Origin: Collinsella aerofaciens
GTDB lineage: Bacteria > Actinomycetota > Coriobacteriia > Coriobacteriales > Coriobacteriaceae
DNA: 25,914 bases
Direction of reading: 5' to 3'
NCBI GenBank assembly: GCA_905213725.1
Contig: CAJMJM010000013.1
Location: 1-25,914, forward strand
Shown: one piece after another, positions 1 through 8,068 of the stretch
How the letters are laid out: each line of letters begins with the position of its first letter
Position numbering within the stretch: the stretch's first letter is position 1
Made by a program: the position numbers and the translations under genes
Notes under the pieces: generated by a model
Databases searched by the model: none
Told to the model about the DNA's origin: nothing
Seen by the model: only the letters and a program-made list of their open reading frames with translations

Positions 1-1203
1 AACTCCGTCGTTGCTTATGCGCAGGCGCACAACGGACAGTATGCCGGATGTGCTCGCCGTATCGAAAAGGGTGTTGTCGCCGGCGGGGCGCTCGCCCGAG
101 ACCAGCAGCACGTAGGCGTCCTGGTTTCCTCTTCCGTCCGTATATTCCACTACGTCGAAGTCGTAATCGTATATGCTGTCGCGCTCCACGTCGCCCTCGC
201 CAAACCCAAGGGGAAAGTCTACAGGCGTGGGAGCGGACCACGTCCCGTTTGCCTTTGTGTGTACCACCAGGCGCGAGCGTCCATTGTCGTCGTAGCGCAC
301 CGAGGCGATACGGAACAGGCATTCTACGCCGGCAATCATTGCCAGCTTCATGTGGGCTTCGCTGAGCACGCCAGCAAACAGCACGTTGTCGCTCGAGGGC
401 TTGATGCCGCCACGCTCGTCCTCCGACACGCCGGCAGAATCGGCGTTCGGGTCGGCAACGGTGTTCGTTGCCTGACCGATGTAGGTGTACTCATACATCG
501 GCGCGGCGTTTTCGTCGTTCTCTATCAGTGCATGGACGAAATGCTCGATCTGTCCCGTGTCGTCGCTTTCTGCATCCGCCTCGAGCTCAATGCGCGTGAC
601 CGCCCGATCCCAATCGCGCACGACAGGCGCGGCGTTTACGGCAGTGGCCTTAACCTCAGCGCGTGCGAGCAGCTCGGCGTTGGTGACGATGGTGGCCGAT
701 GCGATAAATTGCGGCACGCCGCCCGCCTCGATGTTGCCGGGCATGCCGAAGCGGGCATCCAACGTGTAAGGCGTATCTCCACCCAATGCGAGCTCAGAGC
801 GCTGGAGCACATACTGGTTGCTATTGTTCACCGACATATTCCACGAATCGAGGAGTGTGGGCCACGATCCCGACCAAGCCTTGGTGGTCCACTTGAACAT
901 TACGAACTGGAGTATCACATCGACATCGACGTCTGCACCCACGCGCAGCCGCGGAAGCTGGTGCCCGTCCGCCTTCTCGTACCCAATGAACAGGGTGAGG
1001 GATGCGGCGCCACGCACGGCAGACGAGGCGACGCCTGCAACGCCGGCGCCAAAGGTAACGGCAAGCCCGATCTGGATGGTGAATGAGCCCGACGTGTTGG
1101 AATAGTCGAGCGAAATGTTCTTGAAAAACGCCGCGCCGCTGCCGTGCGTGTGGGCACCCACGGCGAGCGCCAGCTGCGCCAGCACCCTGTGGTGGACGTT
1201 TAG
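1..1203 (-). pseudogene. In-frame continuation of Tat-exported protein after a TAA stop (partial)
   Basis: The minus strand stays open from the TAA at 1204-1206 to the window edge in the same frame as the upstream gene. About 400 residues can be read without a stop, rich in alternating hydrophobic and Gly/Ser/Thr residues, as in beta-sheet surface proteins. I recognise no catalytic motif. The first possible start after the stop is a GTG at 1185, which has only a poor AGG directly in front of it, and no signal peptide follows. The C-terminal end of the upstream gene (…LGPVPY) followed by LNVHHRVLAQLALAVG reads like one continuous strand pattern. I therefore think this is the second half of one exported protein cut by a nonsense codon, not a separate gene. 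The alternative is an independent GTG-started gene whose 3' end lies outside the window. Confidence 0.6.
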
Positions 1204-2628
1204 TTAATAGGGCACCGGTCCTAGGTTATACTGCTCGTTCCTATTGAGGTCGGTTCTTACCTGGAAGAGGGCCTTAATATTGCCGTATGCGGGGTCGTTG
1301 TTGCTGCCCCAGGTTTTGCCTACCCAATCGTAGGCGAACGATCCGTACACCTGTGTGGCGATATCCATCGTGAACAGCAGCGTGCAATGGTGACGAAGGA
1401 GCTTGGTGTTTCTTGGATCAGTGCCCGAACCGGCACTCATGCTCTTGTACTGATTCCACTTCCCTTCCATCTCGTCGAGGTAGCGGTTTGCCTGCTTGGC
1501 GCCCGACTCGCGCGGCGATTTCTTCCAGTATTCCAGATCAGGGTTGCCCGAATCGTTCATATAGCTGGCTGGTTTGTATCCTCCGCCAAACAGCACGTAC
1601 CCGGCAAAAGAGAAATCGAGCAAAATGGGGAATGAGGGCATCCAGCACGTGAACTTATTGCCGCCGATGCCGGGAAACGCCGCCGGAAAATCAAACGGAG
1701 TGATCTCTTGGTCCATGGTAGTAGGAATGATGGTGGTCGAGCCCGATTCTGCCTTTGCGGCCGGCGCGGTGACAACGGCCATGGGAGAGGAGAGCGTGTA
1801 GGTTTTGCCCTGATAGTCGAGCACAAAGCGCAGCTTGCATCCTTCCTCCAGAAGGCCCGATGCCGCATCGAGGAACTTGTCTTCGAGCGTGAATGTCGCC
1901 AGATTATCCGAACCCGATGCACCGGCCTTGACTTGGCCAATTTGCGTGACGGTTTCGGGCGAGCTGCCCGTGGCGGGCAATACCTTGTTGATGCACAGCG
2001 TTGCCTGTCCACCCTGTGGCAGATGTGCCTGCACGGTAAAGGAGTGCGTATCGGGCTGTTCGTTTGCCGTGTCGTCCTTCGGCAATGCCATGAACGTGGC
2101 TTCAGCGTACTGGATGTCCCATTCGTCGAATGTGAGCTGGCGAAAGTACGGCTCGCCATCGGAGAGCGGACGTGTGGGTGCGGTAATGGCGGTGCCGCCT
2201 TGGACACGCGCGAGGGGAATCTCGACATCGCGGTAGCCTTTCATGCTGATGGAGATACCGCCGTTAAAGTCGTACGCGTCAAGGAGTGTTGCCTCGTCCA
2301 CGTAGCCTTCCGAAAGCGGCGCGACCTCAAAAATGGCCGTGCCTTCGTCATCGGTAGTGGCGGTGAGCTGCTTGCCTGCGGCATAGCGCGATGTGAGCGT
2401 GACCTGGGCACCCGCGATGGGCGTATTCTTGTTGGCGACATCGACCACGACCACACCAAACATGGTGCGCGAGAGAACGAGCACCCTGAAGGGGTCTTTT
2501 TCGTCGGCATAGGCTTCGGTGGGCGCGAACGGCAATATGAAGGCGTTTGCGCTTCCTGGCACGCGCGGCAACATAATGCTCGCCAGCGAGGACGCTCCGG
2601 CAACAAGTAACGAACGGCGATCAAGCAT
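1204..2628 (-). CDS. Tat-exported beta-rich protein with carboxypeptidase-regulatory-like domain, N-terminal part
   Basis: Starts at ATG 2628, which is preceded by GGGAG at a good distance; a longer frame to 2724 has no such site. The 474-residue product begins with a twin-arginine leader (MLDRRSLLVAGASSLAS, cleavage likely after SANA at residue 25), so it should be exported folded or anchored at the surface. Residues about 40-120 resemble a carboxypeptidase regulatory-like/prealbumin-like fold (FGVVVVDVANKNTPIAGAQVTL, then DDEGTAIFEV). The rest is beta-rich and unassigned. The frame ends at TAA 1204-1206 but continues open downstream in the same frame, so this is probably the front part of a longer protein. 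It lies downstream of a LuxR-type regulator on the same strand, which may control it. Function unknown; adhesion or envelope structure is only a guess. Confidence 0.75.
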   Translation of the reverse strand: MLDRRSLLVAGASSLASIMLPRVPGSANAFILPFAPTEAYADEKDPFRVLVLSRTMFGVVVVDVANKNTPIAGAQVTLTSRYAAGKQLTATTDDEGTAIFEVAPLSEGYVDEATLLDAYDFNGGISISMKGYRDVEIPLARVQGGTAITAPTRPLSDGEPYFRQLTFDEWDIQYAEATFMALPKDDTANEQPDTHSFTVQAHLPQGGQATLCINKVLPATGSSPETVTQIGQVKAGASGSDNLATFTLEDKFLDAASGLLEEGCKLRFVLDYQGKTYTLSSPMAVVTAPAAKAESGSTTIIPTTMDQEITPFDFPAAFPGIGGNKFTCWMPSFPILLDFSFAGYVLFGGGYKPASYMNDSGNPDLEYWKKSPRESGAKQANRYLDEMEGKWNQYKSMSAGSGTDPRNTKLLRHHCTLLFTMDIATQVYGSFAYDWVGKTWGSNNDPAYGNIKALFQVRTDLNRNEQYNLGPVPY

Positions 2629-2734
2629 CTTTGGCTCCCATCCCGCAGGCATCGGTGGAAATAATCCAATTTTGCGAGAAGGCATCCTGTCACGGTAGTG
2701 CCGTTCGATGGCCAAAATGTCCAATTTGAGCGCG

Positions 2735-2765
2735 CGAAAGCGTCAGGCCCCCCGGAGCGCTTTCG
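2735..2765 (-). other. Hairpin between LuxR gene and Tat-protein gene
   Basis: CGAAAGCG (2735-2742) pairs with CGCTTTCG (2758-2765) around a 15-nt loop, just past the end of the LuxR-type gene. There is no T-run on the minus strand after it, so a standard intrinsic terminator is not supported. It could act as a weak terminator or mRNA-stability stem in the 158-bp space between the two genes. Confidence 0.4.
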
Positions 2766-2786
2766 ATACGCCGGGCAGGCTGGCCG

Positions 2787-3791
2787 CTAGCGCAACATGT
2801 GGGCAACCAGCTCGGCGCGAGTTCCGATACCAAGCTTGGCATACACTCCTGATAGGCGGTTTTTGACAGTGCCCGGCGATACTCCCATATGACGAGCGAT
2901 TTCGGCGTTGGTCCATCCGCGGCAGGCGAGCATGGCCATGGTGAACTCTGTGGTCGTTAGATCGTCGGCCACGTCCTCGCCCGAATCGGGGTTGTGGATG
3001 CGCCGCCAGCCGTAGCTGAAGCGGTACGTGATCTCGATGATGCGCGCGAAGTCGTCAGGGTATTGCGATTTTAGGCATGCCTCGATGAGCCCCTGCAAAA
3101 GGCCGTGGTGCTCGCCAATGAGCTCGATAAGGCCGTCGGGGCGCGCAATGTTCCAAGCGGCTCCGAAGTGCGTTTTTGCGGCGGCGACGTCTTTGAGACT
3201 CATGCATGCCATGGAAGCTGCCAGGTGCAGGAACAGTTCCGAGATCGGATAGCTCCCCTGTTTCATGATCAGGGCGTTTTCCGCCATGCCCAGACTGCGG
3301 CCATATTCGCCGCGCAGGTACAGGGCATGCGCCATCACGTAGCTGGCGAACAGGCGCAGGCCTTCGGGCAGATGCGCCGCAAGCGGATAAAACTCTTCGG
3401 CAGAATACGGGGAAGACAAGTGCAGCAGGACGCTTGCGGCCGAGGCGAACAGGATATGCGTGGCGTGGACGGCGGGTGATTCCTCGTCAGTTGGCGTATC
3501 GAGGATGCCCGCAAGACAACGGCGGGCGTCGGCGATACGGTTGAGCGACAGGCTGGCGTATACGCAGATAAAGCATGCGGAATAGCGCAGTGCGGAATCG
3601 GTGGCGTCAAGATAGGGGCGCGCCGTCTTGGCAGCGAGGGCGGCCTGTCCGCGAAAGTACAGCGCTTCTGCCGTGGCGATGGTGCGTGAATCGGGGTCGG
3701 AAATGCCTGCAACCGCAGCGTCAATCTGCCCCGGCACAAAGGCAGTGCACATCAACGGCATGGGAACGCATGGGTAGCCATCGCAGTCCAT
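2787..3791 (-). CDS. LuxR-family transcriptional regulator with helical N-terminal domain
   Basis: A 334-residue protein starting at ATG 3791, chosen because GGGAGATGGAAG lies just upstream and a longer frame would run into the upstream kinase gene. The last 65 or so residues form a GerE/LuxR helix-turn-helix with the typical core NAEIARHMGVSPGTVKNRL followed by YAKLGIGTRAELVAHML. The first about 260 residues are helical and alanine/leucine-rich with a repeated helix-pair pattern like TPR repeats; no receiver domain or Walker motif is visible. It is therefore probably an orphan regulator that senses a ligand or partner protein through its helical domain. The Tat-exported protein gene directly downstream on the same strand is the obvious target candidate. 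The DNA-binding assignment is secure; the signal is unknown. Confidence 0.85.
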   Translation of the reverse strand: MDCDGYPCVPMPLMCTAFVPGQIDAAVAGISDPDSRTIATAEALYFRGQAALAAKTARPYLDATDSALRYSACFICVYASLSLNRIADARRCLAGILDTPTDEESPAVHATHILFASAASVLLHLSSPYSAEEFYPLAAHLPEGLRLFASYVMAHALYLRGEYGRSLGMAENALIMKQGSYPISELFLHLAASMACMSLKDVAAAKTHFGAAWNIARPDGLIELIGEHHGLLQGLIEACLKSQYPDDFARIIEITYRFSYGWRRIHNPDSGEDVADDLTTTEFTMAMLACRGWTNAEIARHMGVSPGTVKNRLSGVYAKLGIGTRAELVAHMLR

Positions 3792-3859
3792 CTTCCATCT
3801 CCCAACAGCTGGCAACAATAGCAGCAATTGTACTCCTGTTGCTCGGGACCCCTTTCGTT

Positions 3860-5011
3860 TTACTGCTCGGTTGACGCTGCGGATCGTTTTGGAAGGCTTA
3901 CGAGCATGGTGGTCCCGTTCTCGGAACTTGTTTCGACCTCTACTGTGCCACCGTGAAGAGCTGCAATCTCCCAAACGAGCGCTAGTCCGAGTCCTGCGCC
4001 GCCGTATGCCCTGCTGCGGGATTTGTCTAGACGAAAGAACGGTTGGAAGATGCTCTCACGGTACTGCTTGGGTATTCCCGGGCCCTGGTCCTCGACTCGC
4101 AGGAACACGTGGCTGTCGTTGTCGCAGATGGAGACGGTAACGCTCGAGTCGGTGCGGCTATAGCGGATAGCGTTTTCGGCCAGGTTAAACACCAGCCGAT
4201 AGAGGAGCGTGTCGCTCCCGATTACTAGAGCGTCTCCAGCACAATTGAGGGCTATGCCCTTATTTTCGGCAAGTGGTGCAAGGTCGGTGAGGACCTCTTC
4301 GGACAAGGGGCCAAGCTCCACATCGTCCTCGCAAGGAACACTGCGGAGCTCACTCATCTCGAGCAATACCTTGGCCATTCGAGACATGCGCTCGGTTTGT
4401 TCTTGTAGCAGGCCGAGCAGCTCGGCCGTTTCGGGTTGCAAACCGGAGTGCTCGGAGATGAATAGTTCAATCTGTGCTTGCATAAGGGCGAGCGGGGTGC
4501 GCAGCTCGTGTGCGGCGTTGCCGGTAAACTGACGCTGTGCAGAGAACCCTTCGCCAAGACGGGCGATCATGTCGTTGAAAGAGGCGCTGCATCGTTGTAG
4601 CTCGATGGGCACATCTTCACTGAGCCTGATTTCGCTTAGGTTGTCAGGCTGCACACGCTCGACCTGGGCCGCAAAAGCCCGTAGCGGTTTGAGTGCACGG
4701 CCGCTCACAAAGTATGCCAGCGCGCCGCCAAGGAGTGTTACTCCAGCCGTGATGTACCAGGCTGTCGTGCCAAAAGACTCCTGTGCGTCGTTTACGACGA
4801 TCGTGACCTTGTCATCGGGGGTCGCTTTCGTTGGGTCGAACGCCTGGGGCGAATTTTCGCCGGTTGCGTTAAAGGCCGAGATGTTACTGCCGATGGCATC
4901 CATGTAGCGCATGCCCGTATAGCCGACCAGGCAGTTCGTCAGCACGCACGCCGCACACGTGAGCAGTGCCGTCGTAATCGTTATGCGCCATTGCAGCGAA
5001 AGCCTTTTCAT
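3860..5011 (-). CDS. Membrane sensor histidine kinase
   Basis: A 383-residue two-transmembrane kinase: TM1 about 10-32, a short extracytoplasmic loop of about 50 residues, TM2 about 84-103, then a HAMP-like linker. The phosphoacceptor is H168 in AAHELRTPLALM. The ATPase domain follows with N-box NLAENAIRYS, G1 VEDQGPGIP, F-box FQPFFRLDKSRS and G2 GGAGLGLALV. All motifs needed for autophosphorylation are present. Its ATG overlaps the stop region of the upstream response regulator by four bases, so the two are translated together. The loop is too short for a large ligand domain, so it may sense an envelope or membrane state. It is divergent from the redox gene set at 5773, a plausible target. 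Confidence 0.93.
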   Translation of the reverse strand: MKRLSLQWRITITTALLTCAACVLTNCLVGYTGMRYMDAIGSNISAFNATGENSPQAFDPTKATPDDKVTIVVNDAQESFGTTAWYITAGVTLLGGALAYFVSGRALKPLRAFAAQVERVQPDNLSEIRLSEDVPIELQRCSASFNDMIARLGEGFSAQRQFTGNAAHELRTPLALMQAQIELFISEHSGLQPETAELLGLLQEQTERMSRMAKVLLEMSELRSVPCEDDVELGPLSEEVLTDLAPLAENKGIALNCAGDALVIGSDTLLYRLVFNLAENAIRYSRTDSSVTVSICDNDSHVFLRVEDQGPGIPKQYRESIFQPFFRLDKSRSRAYGGAGLGLALVWEIAALHGGTVEVETSSENGTTMLVSLPKRSAASTEQ

Positions 5012-5682
5012 TCGCTATCCTCCATAACGTAGCCCTCTCCAATCCGATTGCGAATCGGGTCGTATCCCAAAGCGCTGCGTAGCTTTTTGCGGAGTGACGA
5101 GATGTGAACGCGGGTCGCGTTGCTAAAGCTGTTCACGCTGCTATCCCAAACGTGCTCTATAAGCTCCTCTTGGCTTACCGGTCGCCCCTGATTAAGCATC
5201 AGGTATTCCAAGATTCCCGTTTCCTTGCGCGTAAGAGATAGGGCCTCGCTGTCTACGGAAGCGATGCGCGCCTTGGTGTCAAAGCGGAGCTTTCCACAGG
5301 TTAATACTATGTCGCTTTGTGCAAAGCGCCTGAGGGTAAGGCTGCGGATCCTTGCCGCAAGCTCGTCAAGATGAAACGGCTTGGTAAGGTAATCGTTGGC
5401 GCCGGCATCGAGTCCGGCGACCTTGTCGGCGACCTCGCCGCGTGCGGACAGAATCAGTACCTTGGTCTCGCAGTCGGTTTTCCTAAGTTCCCTGAGCACG
5501 GTCATGCCATCGATACGGGGAAGGTTGAGGTCGAGTACCACGAGGTCAAAGACTTCGACGCCCAGCAGGTCGAGCGCCTCCTGTCCGTCGTGGCAGCAGT
5601 CGACGCTGTACGCCAGGTTTCGCAAGCTGCGCGCGATTGCATCGCACAGTGCTCGCTCGTCTTCGACGATCAAAATACGCAT
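5008..5682 (-). CDS. OmpR/PhoB-family response regulator
   Basis: A 224-residue protein starting at ATG 5682, supported by AAGGAGA upstream; a start six codons earlier would swallow that site. The receiver domain (1-115) has the acidic pair in ILIVEDE, the phosphorylation site D51 in VVLDLNLPRIDG, and the conserved lysine in LTKPF. The C-terminal winged helix (about 128-222) ends with THE OmpR-type recognition region NATRVHISSLRKKL and RIGEGYVM. It is the cognate partner of the kinase whose start it overlaps. The 90 bp between it and the divergent CXXC gene carries three ATGGTC direct repeats, a good candidate for its own binding site. Confidence 0.94.
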   Translation of the reverse strand: MRILIVEDERALCDAIARSLRNLAYSVDCCHDGQEALDLLGVEVFDLVVLDLNLPRIDGMTVLRELRKTDCETKVLILSARGEVADKVAGLDAGANDYLTKPFHLDELAARIRSLTLRRFAQSDIVLTCGKLRFDTKARIASVDSEALSLTRKETGILEYLMLNQGRPVSQEELIEHVWDSSVNSFSNATRVHISSLRKKLRSALGYDPIRNRIGEGYVMEDSE

Positions 5683-5712
5683 AACAGTCTCCTTGCACAT
5701 TCCAAATCGCGC

Positions 5713-5740
5713 TTAACACGGATTTTATGGTCGATATGGT
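5713..5740 (+). promoter_or_regulatory. Putative sigma-70-like promoter for the redox gene set
   Basis: TTAACA (5713-5718) and TATGGT (5735-5740) are separated by 16 bp, with the AAAGGAG ribosome site of the CXXC gene downstream. The match is moderate and rests on inspection only. Confidence 0.4.
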
Positions 5741-5749
5741 CCAATGGTC
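5727..5749. repeat. Three ATGGTC direct repeats in divergent promoter region
   Basis: ATGGTC occurs at 5727-5732, 5736-5741 and 5744-5749, a period of 9 then 8 bp, overlapping the proposed -10 of the redox gene set. OmpR-family regulators often bind tandem direct half-sites, so this may be the operator of the adjacent response regulator. This is inference from position. Confidence 0.4.
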
Positions 5750-5772
5750 GCGTAACGAAAGGAGTGGTCGAG

Positions 5773-5919
5773 TTGTTCAAAGCGGTAAAACCCGTGGTAC
5801 AGGTCGCTTTGTTGATCGTCGGAATCACCATGGTGTGCTTTGGTGTTATGCGTGGCGAGGCGGATGCCGTGCTGGCCAAAGCGATTAGGCTGTGCTTGGA
5901 GTGTATCGGAATTGGATAA
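5773..5919 (+). CDS. Small CXXC membrane protein (CD1871A-like)
   Basis: A 48-residue product starting at TTG 5773, with AAAGGAG eight bases upstream; a GTG at 5764 is too close to that site. It has one hydrophobic helix (about residues 8-25) and ends in CLECIGIG, giving a C-terminal CXXC. From memory this ending is the hallmark of the short clostridial family annotated as CD1871A, which sits before a polyferredoxin gene, as here. Its stop overlaps the start of the downstream gene, so they are translationally coupled. The CXXC probably takes part in thiol or cluster electron transfer at the membrane. Too short for many gene finders, but its context and conserved end make it convincing. Confidence 0.8.
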   Translation: MFKAVKPVVQVALLIVGITMVCFGVMRGEADAVLAKAIRLCLECIGIG

Positions 5920-6814
5920 AAGAGAAAACACTGCGTCGCATGTTTTGGCCCGATTTCGTGGATTCATTCAGGCGGCGGCGACGCTGGTCACCAATATTCA
6001 CCTGCCAAACTTTGCCAAAGGAAGCATCTATCAGGGCGCGGGAAAAACAGTCTGCGTACCTGGACTTAACTGCTATTCGTGCCCCGCGGCATCGGGTGCG
6101 TGCCCCATCGGGTCGTTCCAGTCGGTGGTAGGTTCATCCAAGTTCAACTTTTCTTACTACGTCACCGGTACGCTCATTTTGCTCGGCGTGCTGCTGGGAC
6201 GCTTTGTATGCGGCTTTCTGTGCCCGTTTGGCTGGCTGCAGGAGCTGCTGCACAAGATTCCCGGCAAAAAGTTCTCCACGAAAAAGCTCAAGCCGCTCAC
6301 GTACATCAAGTACGTCGTGTTGCTGTTTGCCGTGGTGCTGCTACCCGTCTTGGTGGTTAACGACGTGGGCATGGGCGACCCGTTCTTTTGTAAGTACATC
6401 TGTCCGCAGGGCGTACTCGAGGGCGCCATTCCGCTGGCCATTGCCAATGCCGGCATTCGATCTGCGTTGGGACATCTCTTTACTTGGAAACTTGCCGTTC
6501 TCATTGCCGTGGTAGTGCTGAGCGTTTTGTTCTACCGCCCCTTCTGCAAATGGATTTGTCCACTCGGCGCATTCTATGCGCTCATGAATAAGGTATCCCT
6601 GCTGGGGATTCGGGTCGATGCATGCAAATGTGTCTCGTGCGGCAAGTGCTCAAAGGTTTGTCAGATGGACGTTGATGTGGTCCGCGCGCCCGATCATGCC
6701 GAATGTATCCGGTGCGGAAAGTGCATCGGGGCCTGTCCTGTCGATGCCATCAGCTATCGCTATGGCCTGGATGTGTCGGCGGAAAAGCTTCCCTTGACCG
6801 CCGATAAAAAGTAA
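5912..6814 (+). CDS. NapH/MauN-like membrane 4Fe-4S polyferredoxin
   Basis: A 300-residue protein starting at TTG 5912 with TTGGAG ten bases upstream. It has about four membrane helices (near 84-98, 132-150, 190-207 and around 165-182) and Cys-rich motifs at membrane edges: CYSCPAASGACP (54-64), CGFLCPFGW (100-108), CKYICPQG (160-167) and CKWICPLGA (212-220). The C-terminal tail carries two classical ferredoxin clusters, CKCVSCGKCSKVC (238-250) and CIRCGKCIGACP (265-276). The family moves electrons across or along the membrane from a cytoplasmic donor. Next to a CXXC protein and an exported TlpA-like thioredoxin, it most likely supplies reducing power to thiols outside the membrane, in place of a CcdA/DsbD protein; that role is inferred. 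Confidence 0.88.
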   Translation: MDKRENTASHVLARFRGFIQAAATLVTNIHLPNFAKGSIYQGAGKTVCVPGLNCYSCPAASGACPIGSFQSVVGSSKFNFSYYVTGTLILLGVLLGRFVCGFLCPFGWLQELLHKIPGKKFSTKKLKPLTYIKYVVLLFAVVLLPVLVVNDVGMGDPFFCKYICPQGVLEGAIPLAIANAGIRSALGHLFTWKLAVLIAVVVLSVLFYRPFCKWICPLGAFYALMNKVSLLGIRVDACKCVSCGKCSKVCQMDVDVVRAPDHAECIRCGKCIGACPVDAISYRYGLDVSAEKLPLTADKK

Positions 6815-6843
6815 ACAAGCTTCGACAAAACGGAGGAATGACT

Positions 6844-7815
6844 ATGAAGCTTTCTAAGATTGCGGCCCTGTTTATGGTGCCGGTATTGGCCTTGTGCCTT
6901 GTGGCATGTTCGGCGCCCGGTGGCAATGCGAGCGAATCTGCGAGCTCCGATCCTAAGATCGCAGAACTCACTGCGCAGAAGCCGGCCAATGCCGACGAGG
7001 CCGCCGAGTTGTATGCAAAACTCATGCAGAAGGAGAACGAGATCTTTTCGAGTGATAACGCGCTGTGGGAAAAGGTATTCAATGCGGCAAATAAAGACTC
7101 GGCAATGATTGAGGACGGCAGCAATTACGGCGATTTCCTGCTCAAGACCATCGACGGCGCCAAGGATGAGTTCACGGCGGATGAGCTTAAGACACTCAAG
7201 GCCGGTGCACAGCAGATCAAGGAGATCGAGGACAAGCTCGAGAGCCTGGAGAAGGAGTTCCCCGGCTGTGGAAGCACGCCGAGTGCAGGCGAGAGCGTCG
7301 ACGCTTCGACCGCTGGCATGACGGCTGGTGCCAATGCTTCGAGCGAGGCGACGAAGTTCCCCAGCTTTACGGGCAAGGACCTGGATGGCAACGACGTGAA
7401 CAGCGACGAGCTGTTCTCTAAGAACAAGGTCACCGTCATGAACTTCTGGTTCACCACTTGCAAGCCGTGCGTGGGTGAGTTGGGCGACCTTGAGGACCTG
7501 AATAAGGAGCTTGCCGAGAAGGGCGGCCAGGTCGTGGGCGTCAATTCCTTTACGCTCGATGGCAACAAGGGCGAGATTGCAGATGTCAAGGCCGTACTGA
7601 GCAAGAAGGGCGTGACATATAAGAACATCTGGTTCAAGTCGGATAGCGAGGCCGGTAAGTTTACGTCAAATTTGTTCTCGTTCCCGACAACGTATGTCAT
7701 CGATCAGAATGGCAACATCGTAGGGGAGCCCATCGTGGGCGCCAGCAGCTCCGCTGAGCAGCGCGCAGCGCTCGACAAGCTTATCGACCAGGCGATTGCG
7801 AATAGCGAGCAGTAG
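6844..7815 (+). CDS. TlpA-like thioredoxin-fold lipoprotein
   Basis: The 323-residue protein starts at ATG 6844: GGAGG lies 7 bases away, whereas the ATG at 6838 is only one base from it. A lipoprotein signal ends in LVAC (C22), so it should be anchored on the outer face of the membrane. Residues about 30-150 form a helical, charged domain I do not recognise, with a lone Cys in EFPGCGS. The thioredoxin fold starts near residue 165 and has the redox pair C206/C209 in FTTCKPCVGEL and the cis-proline loop in SFPTTYVID. It closes the three-gene redox set, 29 bp after the polyferredoxin, and is the likely final thiol reductant or oxidant. The client protein is unknown. Confidence 0.9.
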   Translation: MKLSKIAALFMVPVLALCLVACSAPGGNASESASSDPKIAELTAQKPANADEAAELYAKLMQKENEIFSSDNALWEKVFNAANKDSAMIEDGSNYGDFLLKTIDGAKDEFTADELKTLKAGAQQIKEIEDKLESLEKEFPGCGSTPSAGESVDASTAGMTAGANASSEATKFPSFTGKDLDGNDVNSDELFSKNKVTVMNFWFTTCKPCVGELGDLEDLNKELAEKGGQVVGVNSFTLDGNKGEIADVKAVLSKKGVTYKNIWFKSDSEAGKFTSNLFSFPTTYVIDQNGNIVGEPIVGASSSAEQRAALDKLIDQAIANSEQ

Positions 7816-7894
7816 AAAACGCGTAAAGCATGGCGATGATCGTGCACCGCTGTGCGAAGTAGTCCGCTACCTTTCAAGATAAGCTCCACCATAT

Positions 7895-7922
7895 AGAGGT
7901 CCCGCTCGGGACCTCTTCTTTT
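7895..7922 (+). terminator. Intrinsic terminator after redox gene set
   Basis: AGAGGTCCCG and CGGGACCTCT form a perfect stem with a 1-3 nt core loop, followed by TCTTTT. It lies about 80 bp after the TlpA-like gene and before the ABC transporter, separating the two units. Confidence 0.85.
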
Positions 7923-8068
7923 GGGCGCCGTCCCGTTCGTTTTTTGGCGCGGTTCCCTACATTCCTCACTGGCGTCGGCAAAAAATGGGGATAGAGTAGG
8001 ACAAACGCGTCGAATACGAACGGCGGAGGAGAGCGGGCAGGGTGCCTGCGCAGGAGAGGTTGCCGTCC

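Noticed and set aside
259..1086. A 275-codon plus-strand frame near the window start
   Set aside because: Antisense to the long open minus-strand frame, whose translation looks like a beta-rich exported protein; the plus frame has Arg/Cys/His-rich shadow composition and no ribosome site.
2629..2724. Longer start for the Tat-exported protein
   Set aside because: It would bury the twin-arginine leader 32 residues inside; GGGAG is correctly placed for ATG 2628.
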